Positions 22,671 to 31,232 of a stretch of 35,112 nucleotides of DNA are shown piece by piece. The stretch spans positions 1-35,112 of the forward strand of contig DATKFG010000081.1 in assembly GCA_035511515.1 (NCBI GenBank), given 5' to 3'. Positions within the stretch are counted from its first letter, which is position 1, and each line of letters starts with the position of its first letter. Under the pieces are notes generated by a model. The model saw only the letters and a list, made by a program, of their open reading frames with translations. It was not told the DNA's origin and did not search any database. The position numbers and the translations under genes are program-made. The DNA is from VBCK01 sp035511515. GTDB taxonomy: Bacteria; Pseudomonadota; Gammaproteobacteria; Burkholderiales; Burkholderiaceae_F.

Positions 22671-23303
22671 ATGCAGGTTCCGGTTCGGGCGGCCCTGGTT
22701 TCGAATTCGCCGCTGGTGCTGGCCGGCCTGAAGGACGGGCTGGAGCAGCGCGGCGATTTCGAAATCGTATGCGTGCACGACAGCCTGGCGATCGCCCGGG
22801 CCGACTCATTCGGCGAGGCGCGCGTTTGCATCGCCGATCTGGGCACTGACGCCGATTTGCGGCCGATTGCTGAAATCGCCGAGCAGGGCCCTGCCCTGGT
22901 GCTGCTCGGAGCGGACCGGGACGGCCCGATTGCCGACTGGCTGGCCGCCGGAATCTCGCTGCTGCCGCGCGACGCCTCGATCGAGGCGGTCGCAATCGCG
23001 GCGCACGCGGCCTGCGCCGGACTGGTCGCCAGCTGCGCGAAGCTGGCCGCGCAGGCGGTGCGCGCGGGCCTGAATGCGGATCGGCCCGCGCTCGCCGGTG
23101 AGGTCGACCCGCTGACGCCGCGCGAGCGCGAGGTGCTGTTGAAGATGTCGCTCGGGCTCGGCAACCGGCAAATCGCTCAAGCGCTGCACATTTCGGCGCA
23201 CACCGCCAAATTCCACGTCGCCCAGATCATCGCCAAGCTCGACGCGACTTCGCGCGCGCACGCGGTCGCCAAGGCCATGCGCTCCGGGCTGGTGGAGCTG
23301 TGA
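22671..23303 (+). CDS. LuxR/NarL-type regulator with degenerate receiver domain
   Basis: A 210-residue protein. The C-terminal HTH is canonical: LTPREREVLLKMSLGLGNRQ, IAQALHISAHTAKFHVAQI and AKLDATSRAHAVAKAM. The N-terminal part has the length and pattern of a receiver (VRAALVSNSPLVLAGLKDGL), but the acidic pair that binds Mg2+ is Ser11-Asn12 and the conserved Lys near the end is absent (SLLPRDAS). Asp56 (CIADLG) remains at the phosphorylation position. It is probably a pseudo-receiver not controlled by ordinary phosphotransfer. The ATG has GGAG in front; an in-frame GTG 21 bp upstream is possible. Co-transcribed with the HtrA-like protease, and its stop is 10 bp from the convergent hybrid kinase. 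Confidence 0.87.
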   Translation: MQVPVRAALVSNSPLVLAGLKDGLEQRGDFEIVCVHDSLAIARADSFGEARVCIADLGTDADLRPIAEIAEQGPALVLLGADRDGPIADWLAAGISLLPRDASIEAVAIAAHAACAGLVASCAKLAAQAVRAGLNADRPALAGEVDPLTPREREVLLKMSLGLGNRQIAQALHISAHTAKFHVAQIIAKLDATSRAHAVAKAMRSGLVEL

Positions 23304-23313
23304 GCAGCGTGGC

Positions 23314-26300
23314 TCACGCCGGCCGCGAGGCCAGCGCGCGATCGACCTGCTCGAGCACCCGGGTCCGCTCGATCGGCTTGACGATGTAGGCGAGCGCCCC
23401 GTTGCGCAGCGCCTCGCGCACGTGCTCGGCGACGGTATCGGCCGACACGATGATGACCGGTGTCCGCATCGTCGAGGGGTCGCCTTTCAGGCCGCGCAGA
23501 ATGTCCAGCCCGCGCGCATCCGGCAGGCTCATGTCCATCAGCAGCAGATCGACTGCTTCGCTGCGGATCGCCTCCAGCCCCTCGGCGGCGCGCGTGTACA
23601 CATCCAGCCTGACCTGCGGCCGCGCCGCCAAAACGGCCCGCATCACCTCCGCATTGAGCGCATTGTCCTCGAAGTAGGCCACGCGCCGGTTGCCGTACGG
23701 TGCGGCGCCCTCGCTGTGCTGGCCGCTTTGCGGGCTGAGCACGGGATCCGCGTGCGCGGCGGGAAGACGGATCGAGAAGGTGCTTCCGCCCGCCTCGACG
23801 CTGCTCACCTCGATCGTGCCGTTCATCAGCTCGACCAGCCTCTTGGTCACGACCAGCCCGATCCCGGTCCCGGGTACCGGACCCGATTCACGACCGAGCC
23901 GATTGAACGGCTGGAACAGCTCGGCCTGCTGGGCCTCCGACATGCCCTGGCCTGTGTCGGACACTTTGACGATCACCGTCTCGCCGGCCCCAGGCCGGGC
24001 GCTCAAGGTGACCGTGCCCCCGCGCCGGTTGTACTTGATCGCGTTGCTCAGCAGATTCGCGAGCACCTGTTTCAAGCGCGTGGTGTCGGCCAGAACCAGG
24101 GTGGCGCCGGAATCGATGTCGACTCGGACCGCGACCGACTGCTGGACAGCCAGGCTCGTCAGCATCGTGACCGTGTCGTGGATCACCAGGTCCAGCGCCG
24201 TCGGTTCCAGCGACAGCCTGACGGTGCCCGCCTCGATGCGCGACAGGTCCAGCAGGTCATCGATCATCGCGAGCAGGTGCCAGCCGGCCGTTTCGATGTG
24301 TCCGACCTGCTGGCGTTGCGGCTCCGACAATGACTCCCTGGGACTGCCGGCCAGGATCTGGGCGAATCCAAGAATCGCGTTCAAGGGCGTGCGCAGCTCG
24401 TGACTCATCCTGGACAGGAAGTCGTCCTTGGCGTGCGATGCCTCCTCGGCGACCAGGCGCGCACGCTCGGCTTCGCGCAACCGGATGCGTTCAGTGATGT
24501 CTTCGGCCACCATCACGGCGTAGTCTGCTTCACGCGGCCCGCTGCCTCCGAGCGCCGTACACACCAGGACGTTGACGACCGCGCCGTTCTTTCGGATATA
24601 GCGCAGTTCGCGCCTGGCATCGCGCGCCGCAATGCCCTGGGCAACGTGGCACGCGGGCCAGCCGTCATCGGGCCCGCGATCGGCGGGGTAGATCAGATCG
24701 GCCCAGTGCATCCGATACAACTCTTCGGCCGAGTAGCCCGTGATCTCACAAAAGTGCGGGTTGACCCTGAGGAAGCGGCCATCGCGGCCGTGGATCGCGA
24801 TTCCGACCGACGCATGGTCCAGGATGTTGCGGAGCAGCTCCTCGCTGCCTCGCAACGCGGCCTTTTCGCGCTCGAGCTCGCCGGTGCGTTCCTGCACCAG
24901 GCGGCCGACCGTCTGGGCGCGCCCGGTCAGCAGCAGCAGGAAGGCGCCCGTGGTGCCGATTGCAAGCACGGCCAGCGCCGAAAACGCCCACGGCCCCCAG
25001 CTGCGCAACGCTCCGCCATAGCGCGGTGTTGCGACCACGCGAACCAGCCAGTCCCTTCCCCACAGCGGCATCGCCGCTTCGTATTTCAAGGGCTGGCCCT
25101 CGACCGGACGCTCGCAGCCAGCAGGACCCGCGACGCGGCGCGCCGTCGCGCCGGTCCGGTCGACCCAGCAGATCGCCAGGCCGCCGGCCGCGTCGATCAG
25201 CAGTCTCGGATCGAGGCGGCGCACGTTGATCACCGCGTAAGCCGGTTTTGGTTCGGTGGCGCCCGCGCGGCCGGAATCCGGAAGCCAGACCAGAAACTCG
25301 ACCTCCTGCTGCGCTCCGCTGCCGAACGTCCACGGCTCGCTGGCGGTGATCCTTCCGGTTGACTGCGCGCGCTCCAGTGCCGCCCGTACCGCGGCCGAAG
25401 CCAGGATGCGCTCATCGTCGGCGCGTCGGCTCGATGCGACTTCAACGACCGGCAGCGCCGTGGCGCCGCCGGCCTTGCCGACCGAGACCCGGCCGATCGA
25501 CCGGATGGAGGGCGCTTCGTTCATCCATCGGGTCGATTCGCCCGCTTCGTCGAAGCGCGCCTGGCCAAGCGCGGCCGCCTGGACCGCGAGCACATCGAGC
25601 CTGAGCTCGTTGCGAAAGGCGTCCACCAGCTTTTGCGCATCGAACTTGAAGCGGGCCTCGATGCGCTGATCTTCCCACCGCGTGATTGTGCCGGCCGTCG
25701 TCACGCCCAGGCCGATCATCACGAGCAGGGGAAGCGCCACCGTCCATTTGCGCGCACTCCAGTTTTCGCGCGGTCTGCCAAACAGCGCCAACACGATCGG
25801 AGCCCCGACCAGGATGCCAAGCGTGTCGCCCAGCCACCAGCTCCACCCGTCGAAAAGTGCATTGCCGGGCGCGATGATGTTCCACCCGATCAGCGCCGGA
25901 ATCGAGATACCCGAGCCCACCAGCGCCACCAGCGGGCACAGCAGCACGAAGCGGACGATCGTCGACGGGGTGTCGAGCGCGAGTGCAGGCCCGCACAGCG
26001 CTTTGGTCAGGCGGATGGCGACCGCGGTCTGCAGGGTCGAGGCCAGGCTGACAACGACCGCAACCGCCTGCAGCGCGCTGGGCCCGTCGAGCAGGCCGCC
26101 GAATACGATCGCCCGCATCAGCAGGGAGCCCAGGAACGCAGCCGGCAGCACGCTGTATCCGTAGATCAGACCGGCCGCCAGCATGATTCCCGCCGGAGGA
26201 AATATCGGCGCCGCGTAACCGGGCGGAATCGCCAGCTGCAGCGCAGCCGCGCCCACGACGGCGTACACGATCGTCAACAGCGCGATGCGCAGCGTTGTCA

Positions 26301-26325
26301 GCATCAATCGACGCCAGGCCGCCAA
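23314..26325 (-). CDS. MASE1-CHASE-PAS hybrid sensor histidine kinase
   Basis: A 1003-residue membrane sensor. Residues about 10-200 are a MASE1-type multi-helix membrane domain (IFPPAGIMLAAGLIYGYSVL). A CHASE-like periplasmic ligand domain follows from about residue 220 (ITRWEDQRIEARFKFDAQKL), then another helix (ALAVLAIGTTGAFLLLL) and a PAS domain (ILDHASVGIAIHGRDGRFLR). The phosphoacceptor is in FLSRMSHELRTPLNAILGFA, the ATPase domain shows VLANLLSNAIKYNRRGG and GTGIGLVVTKRLVELM, and a C-terminal receiver has LLLMDMSLPDARG and YIVKP. I chose the TTG start because GGAGG is well placed before it; an ATG 21 bp further in has no ribosome site. Its partner regulator is not obvious. Confidence 0.92.
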   Translation of the reverse strand: MAAWRRLMLTTLRIALLTIVYAVVGAAALQLAIPPGYAAPIFPPAGIMLAAGLIYGYSVLPAAFLGSLLMRAIVFGGLLDGPSALQAVAVVVSLASTLQTAVAIRLTKALCGPALALDTPSTIVRFVLLCPLVALVGSGISIPALIGWNIIAPGNALFDGWSWWLGDTLGILVGAPIVLALFGRPRENWSARKWTVALPLLVMIGLGVTTAGTITRWEDQRIEARFKFDAQKLVDAFRNELRLDVLAVQAAALGQARFDEAGESTRWMNEAPSIRSIGRVSVGKAGGATALPVVEVASSRRADDERILASAAVRAALERAQSTGRITASEPWTFGSGAQQEVEFLVWLPDSGRAGATEPKPAYAVINVRRLDPRLLIDAAGGLAICWVDRTGATARRVAGPAGCERPVEGQPLKYEAAMPLWGRDWLVRVVATPRYGGALRSWGPWAFSALAVLAIGTTGAFLLLLTGRAQTVGRLVQERTGELEREKAALRGSEELLRNILDHASVGIAIHGRDGRFLRVNPHFCEITGYSAEELYRMHWADLIYPADRGPDDGWPACHVAQGIAARDARRELRYIRKNGAVVNVLVCTALGGSGPREADYAVMVAEDITERIRLREAERARLVAEEASHAKDDFLSRMSHELRTPLNAILGFAQILAGSPRESLSEPQRQQVGHIETAGWHLLAMIDDLLDLSRIEAGTVRLSLEPTALDLVIHDTVTMLTSLAVQQSVAVRVDIDSGATLVLADTTRLKQVLANLLSNAIKYNRRGGTVTLSARPGAGETVIVKVSDTGQGMSEAQQAELFQPFNRLGRESGPVPGTGIGLVVTKRLVELMNGTIEVSSVEAGGSTFSIRLPAAHADPVLSPQSGQHSEGAAPYGNRRVAYFEDNALNAEVMRAVLAARPQVRLDVYTRAAEGLEAIRSEAVDLLLMDMSLPDARGLDILRGLKGDPSTMRTPVIIVSADTVAEHVREALRNGALAYIVKPIERTRVLEQVDRALASRPA

Positions 26326-26364
26326 TTTCCGCCTCCGGGGCCGGTTCAGAGCGGGCGCCGCGGG

Positions 26365-26787
26365 CTAGGCCGGCGCCGGAGCCTTGTCGCGATACAGCCA
26401 GGCGACGATGATGCCGAGCACCACCGTCAGAATGCCGTCAAAGACGATCTGCTTGATCACCACGCCCGCGGGCATCGGCTGCACGACGAAATAGATGATG
26501 TAAGTCGGCACCACGGTGAGCAGCGCAACGGCGACGCCGAAACGCACGCCCTGACCCGTCCACGTTCTGACCTCGACGCCGCGCGCATAGATCCACACGA
26601 AGGCGCCGGACAGCATCACGTGCGCCAGCACCATCAGCGGAAAGTACTTCTGCTGGTCGCCCTCCGGGCGGAGAATGGCGCCGAGCTGCTGGTAGTCCGA
26701 ACGAAGCAGCACACCGTGCACGACGAAGCTGCCGATGAACCAGGCGACGAACAGCACGATCCAGGCGATGAAGAATTTCCGGTTCAT
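26365..26787 (-). CDS. Small four-helix membrane protein of unknown function
   Basis: A 140-residue hydrophobic protein. Four membrane segments are visible: FFIAWIVLFVAWFIGSFVVH, FPLMVLAHVMLSGAFVWIY, VRFGVAVALLTVVPTYIIYF and FDGILTVVLGIIVAWLY. A conserved-looking loop (HGVLLRSDYQQLG) follows the first helix. The ribosome site AAGGAGGAG is excellent. I have seen similar uncharacterised proteins in proteobacteria but cannot assign a function. It precedes the hybrid kinase on the same strand by about 40 bp and may be co-transcribed with it. Confidence 0.8.
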   Translation of the reverse strand: MNRKFFIAWIVLFVAWFIGSFVVHGVLLRSDYQQLGAILRPEGDQQKYFPLMVLAHVMLSGAFVWIYARGVEVRTWTGQGVRFGVAVALLTVVPTYIIYFVVQPMPAGVVIKQIVFDGILTVVLGIIVAWLYRDKAPAPA

Positions 26788-26884
26788 GGGTCTCCTCCTT
26801 TTGGTTTGAACTCCCGCGCGGAGTCCGTTTTGCGGCCCGATCAAAAGACTACGCCGGCACCTTTTGGAGGTAAATTGCGCACAA

Positions 26885-28129
26885 ATGAACTCAACTGATT
26901 CCGATGGGCCTGGGGCCTACCGCTTTTCATCCAGGCTGCGCGGCGTTCAGAGCTCGCTGATCCGCGACCTGCTGAAGTTCGCCCAGCGCCCCGGAATCAT
27001 TTCGCTGGCCGGAGGCCTGCCCTCGCCGCTCACCTTCGATGTGGAGGGGCTGCGGCGCGCGAGCGAGGAGGTGCTCGCCCAGGAGCCTGCGCGGGCGCTG
27101 CAGTACGGTCTGACCGAGGGCCAGCCGTCTCTGAAGCGCGAGCTCGCTCGCCTGACGGCGTCGCGGGGCGTCACGCCGGCCGAGGACCACATCGTCGTGA
27201 CGACGGGTTCGCAGCAGGGCATCGACCTGATGGCGCGCCTTTTCGTCGACCCGGGCGACGTCGTCGTGGTCGAGCGCCCGGCCTACCTCGCCGCCTTGCA
27301 GACGTTCGCGCTGGCGCAGGCCTCGTTCCGATCGATCGACAGCGACGCCCACGGCGCTTGCGCCGAGGATCTTGAAGCCGTGCTGGACGCGGCAGCCGGG
27401 GCCGGCGAGGTGGTCAAGCTGCTGTATGTCGTCGCCAATTTCGCCAACCCCAGCGGCGCTACGCTCAGCCGCGAGCGCCGATTGCGGCTTTTGCGGATCG
27501 CGGTCGCGCGCAAGATCTTCGTGCTCGAGGACGATCCGTACGGCGAGCTTCGCTCATTCGGCACGAGCGTGCCGTCCCTGATCGGGCTCGCCCCCGAGGT
27601 GCCGGGCGCGGCACACTGGTGCGGTTACCTGTCGTCGCTGTCGAAGATCGTGGCGCCGGGACTGCGACTGGGCTGGCTCGTGCTGCCGCCGGCCGTGCGC
27701 GAGCAGGCCGCCATCTGCAAGCAAGGCATGGATCTGCATTCTTCCACCTTCGCGCAGGAGGTCGCCGCCCGATACCTGGCCAGCGGCCGGCTCGAGGCCC
27801 GGCTGCCGTCGATCCGGGCCGCTTACCGCGAACGCAACGAGGCCCTTGCGGCCGCGCTGGACCGCCATCTGGGCGGCCGGATCGCGTACAACCGGCCCGA
27901 AGGCGGCATGTTTCTGTGGGCGCGGCTGAGCGAGGCGGTCGACGCCTCCGATGTGCTGCGCCATGCGATGGCCGAGGGGATGATCTTCGTGCCGGGAAGT
28001 GCTTTCTACGCGGACGCTCCCGATCGATCGACGCTGCGATTGTCGTTCGCGACCGCCGCGCCGCCCGAACTCGACGTCGCGGTGCAGCGGCTGGCGCGGG
28101 CGCTCGATCGCGCCTTGCGACCCGCGTAA
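26885..28129 (+). CDS. PLP-dependent aminotransferase (class I/II, 2-aminoadipate/LysN-like)
   Basis: A 414-residue fold-type I enzyme. Blocks include IISLAGGLPSPLTFDVEGLR, LQYGLTEGQPSLKRELARL, VTTGSQQGIDLMARLFVDPG, FANPSGATLSRERR and VLEDDPYGELR. The Schiff-base Lys is K254 in YLSSLSKIVAPGLRLGWLV. This is the stand-alone aminotransferase group related to the catalytic half of MocR regulators and to 2-aminoadipate transaminase; no N-terminal GntR domain is present. The amino donor and acceptor are not predictable. GGAGG lies 14 bp before the ATG, a little far; an in-frame TTG upstream overlaps that site, so I kept the ATG. It is divergent from the small membrane protein and convergent with the PAP2-like gene. 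Confidence 0.9.
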   Translation: MNSTDSDGPGAYRFSSRLRGVQSSLIRDLLKFAQRPGIISLAGGLPSPLTFDVEGLRRASEEVLAQEPARALQYGLTEGQPSLKRELARLTASRGVTPAEDHIVVTTGSQQGIDLMARLFVDPGDVVVVERPAYLAALQTFALAQASFRSIDSDAHGACAEDLEAVLDAAAGAGEVVKLLYVVANFANPSGATLSRERRLRLLRIAVARKIFVLEDDPYGELRSFGTSVPSLIGLAPEVPGAAHWCGYLSSLSKIVAPGLRLGWLVLPPAVREQAAICKQGMDLHSSTFAQEVAARYLASGRLEARLPSIRAAYRERNEALAAALDRHLGGRIAYNRPEGGMFLWARLSEAVDASDVLRHAMAEGMIFVPGSAFYADAPDRSTLRLSFATAAPPELDVAVQRLARALDRALRPA

Positions 28130-28149
28130 TTGCTCATCCGACGCCGGCC

Positions 28150-28764
28150 TCAGAACTGATGCCTCAACCCGATGGTAATGCCGTGCGGCATCACGCCGAG
28201 CAGTAGCGGATTTTCGCGGCGCCAGGCGTAGTAGCCGGCCGCGGTACCGATCGCGAATCCGGCCAGCACGTCGGTCTGCCAGTGCGCCTGCACCTTCATC
28301 CGAGCAATGCCGTCGTACAGCGGCAGCGCCTCCAGCGCCCACACCGCGGGCTGCTGGTTGCGATACGCGAAGATGAACGGCGTCACGATCGAGCTGACGG
28401 CCGCGACCTCGCCGCTCGGAAAGCTGTAGTGCGAGCCGCCCTGGAACCACGCGTTCGGATCGTTGCCCTGGATCGGCCGCGCCCGCGTGAAAACGTACTT
28501 GAGGATCTGCGCCGAGGCGCCCGCTATCAACGAAGAGTCGATCGCCCGCCAGCAGGTGTTGCCGATGCGCGTCTGGCCACCCTCCCACAGGCCGCACAGC
28601 ACTTCTCCCCCGATCAGCGAATCCTCCAGGATCAGCTGGTTGCTGCGCTTCCAGAGGCCGCTGTTGTCGTAGGCCCAGCGGTGGTCGATGCCGAGAAACC
28701 CGCCGGCCCAGGCCGACGACGAAAGCGACAGCGCGATGGCGATGGAGGAAGCGGCTGCTCGCAC
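28150..28764 (-). CDS. PAP2-superfamily phosphatase-like protein with altered motif 2
   Basis: A 204-residue protein with an N-terminal signal peptide (SIAIALSLSSSAWAGGF). Motif 1 is KYVFTRARP (K-x6-RP). Motif 2 reads SFPSGEVAA where PSGH is usual. Motif 3 is ARMKVQAHWQTD, a good R-x5-H-x3-D. So the nucleophilic His of motif 3 is present while the motif 2 His is Glu. Relatives dephosphorylate lipid or isoprenoid phosphates at the periplasmic face. I used a GTG start with GGAG eight bases before it; a TTG 18 bp upstream, directly after the stop of the preceding gene, is the other option. Last gene of a minus-strand cluster with panE-like and HExxE-protein genes. Confidence 0.82.
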   Translation of the reverse strand: MRAAASSIAIALSLSSSAWAGGFLGIDHRWAYDNSGLWKRSNQLILEDSLIGGEVLCGLWEGGQTRIGNTCWRAIDSSLIAGASAQILKYVFTRARPIQGNDPNAWFQGGSHYSFPSGEVAAVSSIVTPFIFAYRNQQPAVWALEALPLYDGIARMKVQAHWQTDVLAGFAIGTAAGYYAWRRENPLLLGVMPHGITIGLRHQF

Positions 28765-28783
28765 CGCGCCGCGCTCCGCCAAC

Positions 28784-29590
28784 CTACCGGCATTGATTCG
28801 CCTGGTTGGACCATTGCAGCTGAACGGTGTACGCGCCCAGCGTCTTGGTCTGCCAGGCGCAGATGTCGCCGATTTCGCCGTTGGTGTCGTCGTACCAGCC
28901 CTGCCCCGGAATCGGATCCGTGATCGCTTCGCACAGCTCGTGCGAGGTCACGGACGTCACCGCCTCGAATGTCGACAGGTTGCCGGTGCAGCCGGCGCAT
29001 CCCGGATACGGCATCACCGCGTAGAAGATCTGGCCGGAGATGTCGTTGTGGTAGCCGCAGAACCCCTGGCAGGAGGAAGAGCCGCCCTGGACCGCGCGCA
29101 CGCCGGGCGCGAGGTAGACGAAGTAGAGCGCGTTGGGCGTGGGCGGCGGCAGCGCCGCATTGCCGGCGATCTGCTGCTGCAGCATGTGCTGGATCGCCGT
29201 GTCGGAGACCGACTGTTTCAGTGCGGGCTCGGTCAGTACGAGGGTGCCGGTGCGCTTGCCATGCCCGATCGTCCACCCCGGCACGTTGTACTCGGACAGC
29301 TGATCGATCAGCGCGCTCGTCAGGATGTAGTCGAAGAACTGGTTGATCTGTGCCGACAGCGCGGCATAGTTCGAGGCCTGCCAGTCCGCCCCCCAGAAGA
29401 TCGTGAAGACTTCCGCTGCCGCCAGCAGGGGCCCGTTGCGGTAGGTCAGCCGCGGCGGCGAGGCCAACCCGGCGGCCAGCGCCTCCGGCGTCGGGCGGCG
29501 CACCGCATCGGGCAGGCTCAGCGGGACGATCCGGATCGCGTCGCCCCGGGCCGGGTAGATTTTCTTGGCCGGGTGAGGTTGGGTGGCCAC
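28784..29590 (-). CDS. Uncharacterised HExxE-motif protein (EXORDIUM/PHI-1-like region)
   Basis: A 268-residue protein with no visible signal peptide. Its most distinctive segment is VTSHELCEAITDPIPGQGWY, followed by GEIGDIC. The His-Glu-x-x-Glu arrangement, TDP and later GEIGD resemble a region of plant EXORDIUM/PHI-1 and related bacterial proteins and look like a zinc site, although a metalloprotease activity is not established. A Cys-rich stretch (SSSCQGFCGYH and YPGCAGCTG) precedes it. The central part (FTIFWGADWQ and INQFFDYILTS) is consistent with such proteins. The start is GTG with GAGGGG upstream. It begins 12 bp after the panE-like stop and ends 19 bp before the chosen PAP2 start. 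Confidence 0.72.
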   Translation of the reverse strand: MATQPHPAKKIYPARGDAIRIVPLSLPDAVRRPTPEALAAGLASPPRLTYRNGPLLAAAEVFTIFWGADWQASNYAALSAQINQFFDYILTSALIDQLSEYNVPGWTIGHGKRTGTLVLTEPALKQSVSDTAIQHMLQQQIAGNAALPPPTPNALYFVYLAPGVRAVQGGSSSCQGFCGYHNDISGQIFYAVMPYPGCAGCTGNLSTFEAVTSVTSHELCEAITDPIPGQGWYDDTNGEIGDICAWQTKTLGAYTVQLQWSNQANQCR

Positions 29591-29602
29591 CGGATCGCCC
29601 CT

Positions 29603-30550
29603 CTAGGCAGGTGCGCGAGCGGAGGCGGCGGCCTCGCGTGCCCGCCGCAACTCATTGCTCTTCAGGTGGGCGAAGGCGACGTCCAGCAGCGACAGGTCCG
29701 CCGGCGCCGCACCGCGTCGGGCCAGCAGATCGCCGATGATGTGGTCTGCCTCGGTCCTTGCGCCACGCTCCAGGTCGCGCATCATCGAAGCGGTCAGCGT
29801 CGAATCGGGATCCGTCAGGAAGGCTTCGGCCCGGGTCATCGGCTGCGGGCGGGGGGTAAATCCCTGCGCGGCGGCGATCGCCGCGCATTCGCGCAGGATT
29901 TGCCGGAGCAGGTCCGTGTTGCCGCTTCGAACGATGTCGCCGACCGCGGCGCGCATCAGGCAGGTCGACCCGGCCAGCGCGGCGATGAACACCCACTTCT
30001 CCCACATCTCCTGGACGATCGCGTCGCTGAGCCTGGACTGGAATTTCGCCTTGGCCAGCAGCGCCTCGATCGCCTCGGCGCGCGGCGTGCGTGCGCCGCT
30101 CAATTCCCCGAACGAGATCGCGTGGTTGTCGTTCAAATGAATCACGTTGCCGGCTTCGTCGAGGGTTGCAGCGATCAGGCACAACCCGCCCAGGACCCGC
30201 TCCGGCCCGAAGCGCTCCTTCAGCGCGTCCAGATGGCGCATCCCGTTGAGCAGCGGCAGTATCGCGGTGCCGGCATCGACCGCCGGCGCAAAAGACTCGA
30301 TCGCGCCGGCCAGGTCATAAGCCTTGCAACTGAGCAGGACCAGGCCGAATCCCTTCTGCACTTTGTCGGCGGTCACGGTCGCAGGTGCCGCCAGCCGGAT
30401 ATCGCCATGGGGGCTGCGCACGGAAAGTCCCGCCCGAAGCTGCGCCTGACGCTTCGGCCGCACCAGAAACGTCGTTTCGACGCCGGCTTCAAGCAGCCGG
30501 GCGCCAAAATATGCGCCGATCGCCCCGGCGCCGACCACGAGCACCTTCAT
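29603..30550 (-). CDS. 2-dehydropantoate 2-reductase family protein
   Basis: A 315-residue NADPH-dependent reductase of the ketopantoate reductase family. The N-terminal Rossmann motif is VLVVGAGAIGAYFGARL. ILLxCKAYD-type residues appear as LVLLSCKAYDLAGAIE, then AGTAILPLLNGMRHLDALKE, and the C-terminal domain holds KWVFIAALAGSTCLMRAAVG with the family Lys. In pantothenate synthesis the enzyme reduces ketopantoate to pantoate, but many paralogues act on other 2-oxo acids, so I give no gene symbol. Adjacent GTG (30553) and ATG (30550) are both possible starts; the ribosome site is weak. First gene of the minus-strand cluster and divergent from dps. Confidence 0.87.
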   Translation of the reverse strand: MKVLVVGAGAIGAYFGARLLEAGVETTFLVRPKRQAQLRAGLSVRSPHGDIRLAAPATVTADKVQKGFGLVLLSCKAYDLAGAIESFAPAVDAGTAILPLLNGMRHLDALKERFGPERVLGGLCLIAATLDEAGNVIHLNDNHAISFGELSGARTPRAEAIEALLAKAKFQSRLSDAIVQEMWEKWVFIAALAGSTCLMRAAVGDIVRSGNTDLLRQILRECAAIAAAQGFTPRPQPMTRAEAFLTDPDSTLTASMMRDLERGARTEADHIIGDLLARRGAAPADLSLLDVAFAHLKSNELRRAREAAASARAPA

Positions 30551-30690
30551 CACGGCGCCGAGTCTAGCGGCTTTGCCATGCGATGCGCCCCCGCAAATCC
30601 CCAGCGGCCGAGGGGCCGATTACCAATTTAGCGCGAACGGCCGACGCCGCGGGCGTGGGATGATGCAATCCTCGCAAAGGGAGATGAGCG

Positions 30691-31221
30691 ATGAACGTGA
30701 AGAGTGCTACCGCGCACCGGACCGCTGCGCTGGACACGCCGAAGAGCCTCGGAGCCGAAGCCACGCGTGATATCTCGGGGGCACTGAATGCATTGGCGGC
30801 GGATTTTTTCGCGCTTTACCTGAAGACGAAGAATTTCCACTGGCACGTTTCGGGCCCCCACTTCCGCGACTACCACCTGCTGCTGGATGAGCACGCCGAC
30901 CAGTTGTATGCGACGACCGACCCGATCGCCGAGCGCGTCCGCAAGCTCGGCGGCACCACGTTGCGTTCGATCAGCCATATCGGGCGCCTGCAGCGGGTGC
31001 TGGACAACGACGCCGAATTCGTCACGCCGCTGGACATGCTGGCCGAGCTGCGCGAGGACAACCAGCGGCTGGCCGCGCGGATGCGCGAGACGCATAACGT
31101 GTGCGAAGAGTACGGCGATGTGGCCACCGCCAGTCTGCTGGAGGTCTGGATCGATGAGGCCGAGCGTCGGGTGTGGTTCCTGTTCGAGGCAACCCGCCCG
31201 GCGGAGACGGCGGGGCGCTGA
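30691..31221 (+). CDS. dps: DNA-protecting ferritin-like protein Dps
   Basis: A 176-residue Dps. The intersubunit ferroxidase ligands are all readable: His50 (KNFHWHVSG), His62 and Asp66 (DYHLLLDEHAD), Asp77 and Glu81 (TTDPIAERVRKLGG). The spacing is the same as in E. coli Dps. The N-terminal 25 residues are Lys/Arg-containing and flexible, consistent with DNA binding. Twelve subunits form a shell that oxidises Fe(II) with peroxide and stores iron, protecting DNA. AAAGGGAG precedes the ATG. The 140-bp gap upstream is shared with the panE-like gene; no clear OxyR or IHF site is visible to me. A paired palindromic repeat follows the gene. Confidence 0.95.
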   Translation: MNVKSATAHRTAALDTPKSLGAEATRDISGALNALAADFFALYLKTKNFHWHVSGPHFRDYHLLLDEHADQLYATTDPIAERVRKLGGTTLRSISHIGRLQRVLDNDAEFVTPLDMLAELREDNQRLAARMRETHNVCEEYGDVATASLLEVWIDEAERRVWFLFEATRPAETAGR

Positions 31222-31232
31222 GGCGCCGGCAG

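Noticed and set aside
28688..30631. 647-codon open frame on the plus strand opposite the PAP2/HExxE/PanE-like cluster
   Set aside because: No motifs, composition of an antisense frame, and three well-supported genes occupy the other strand.
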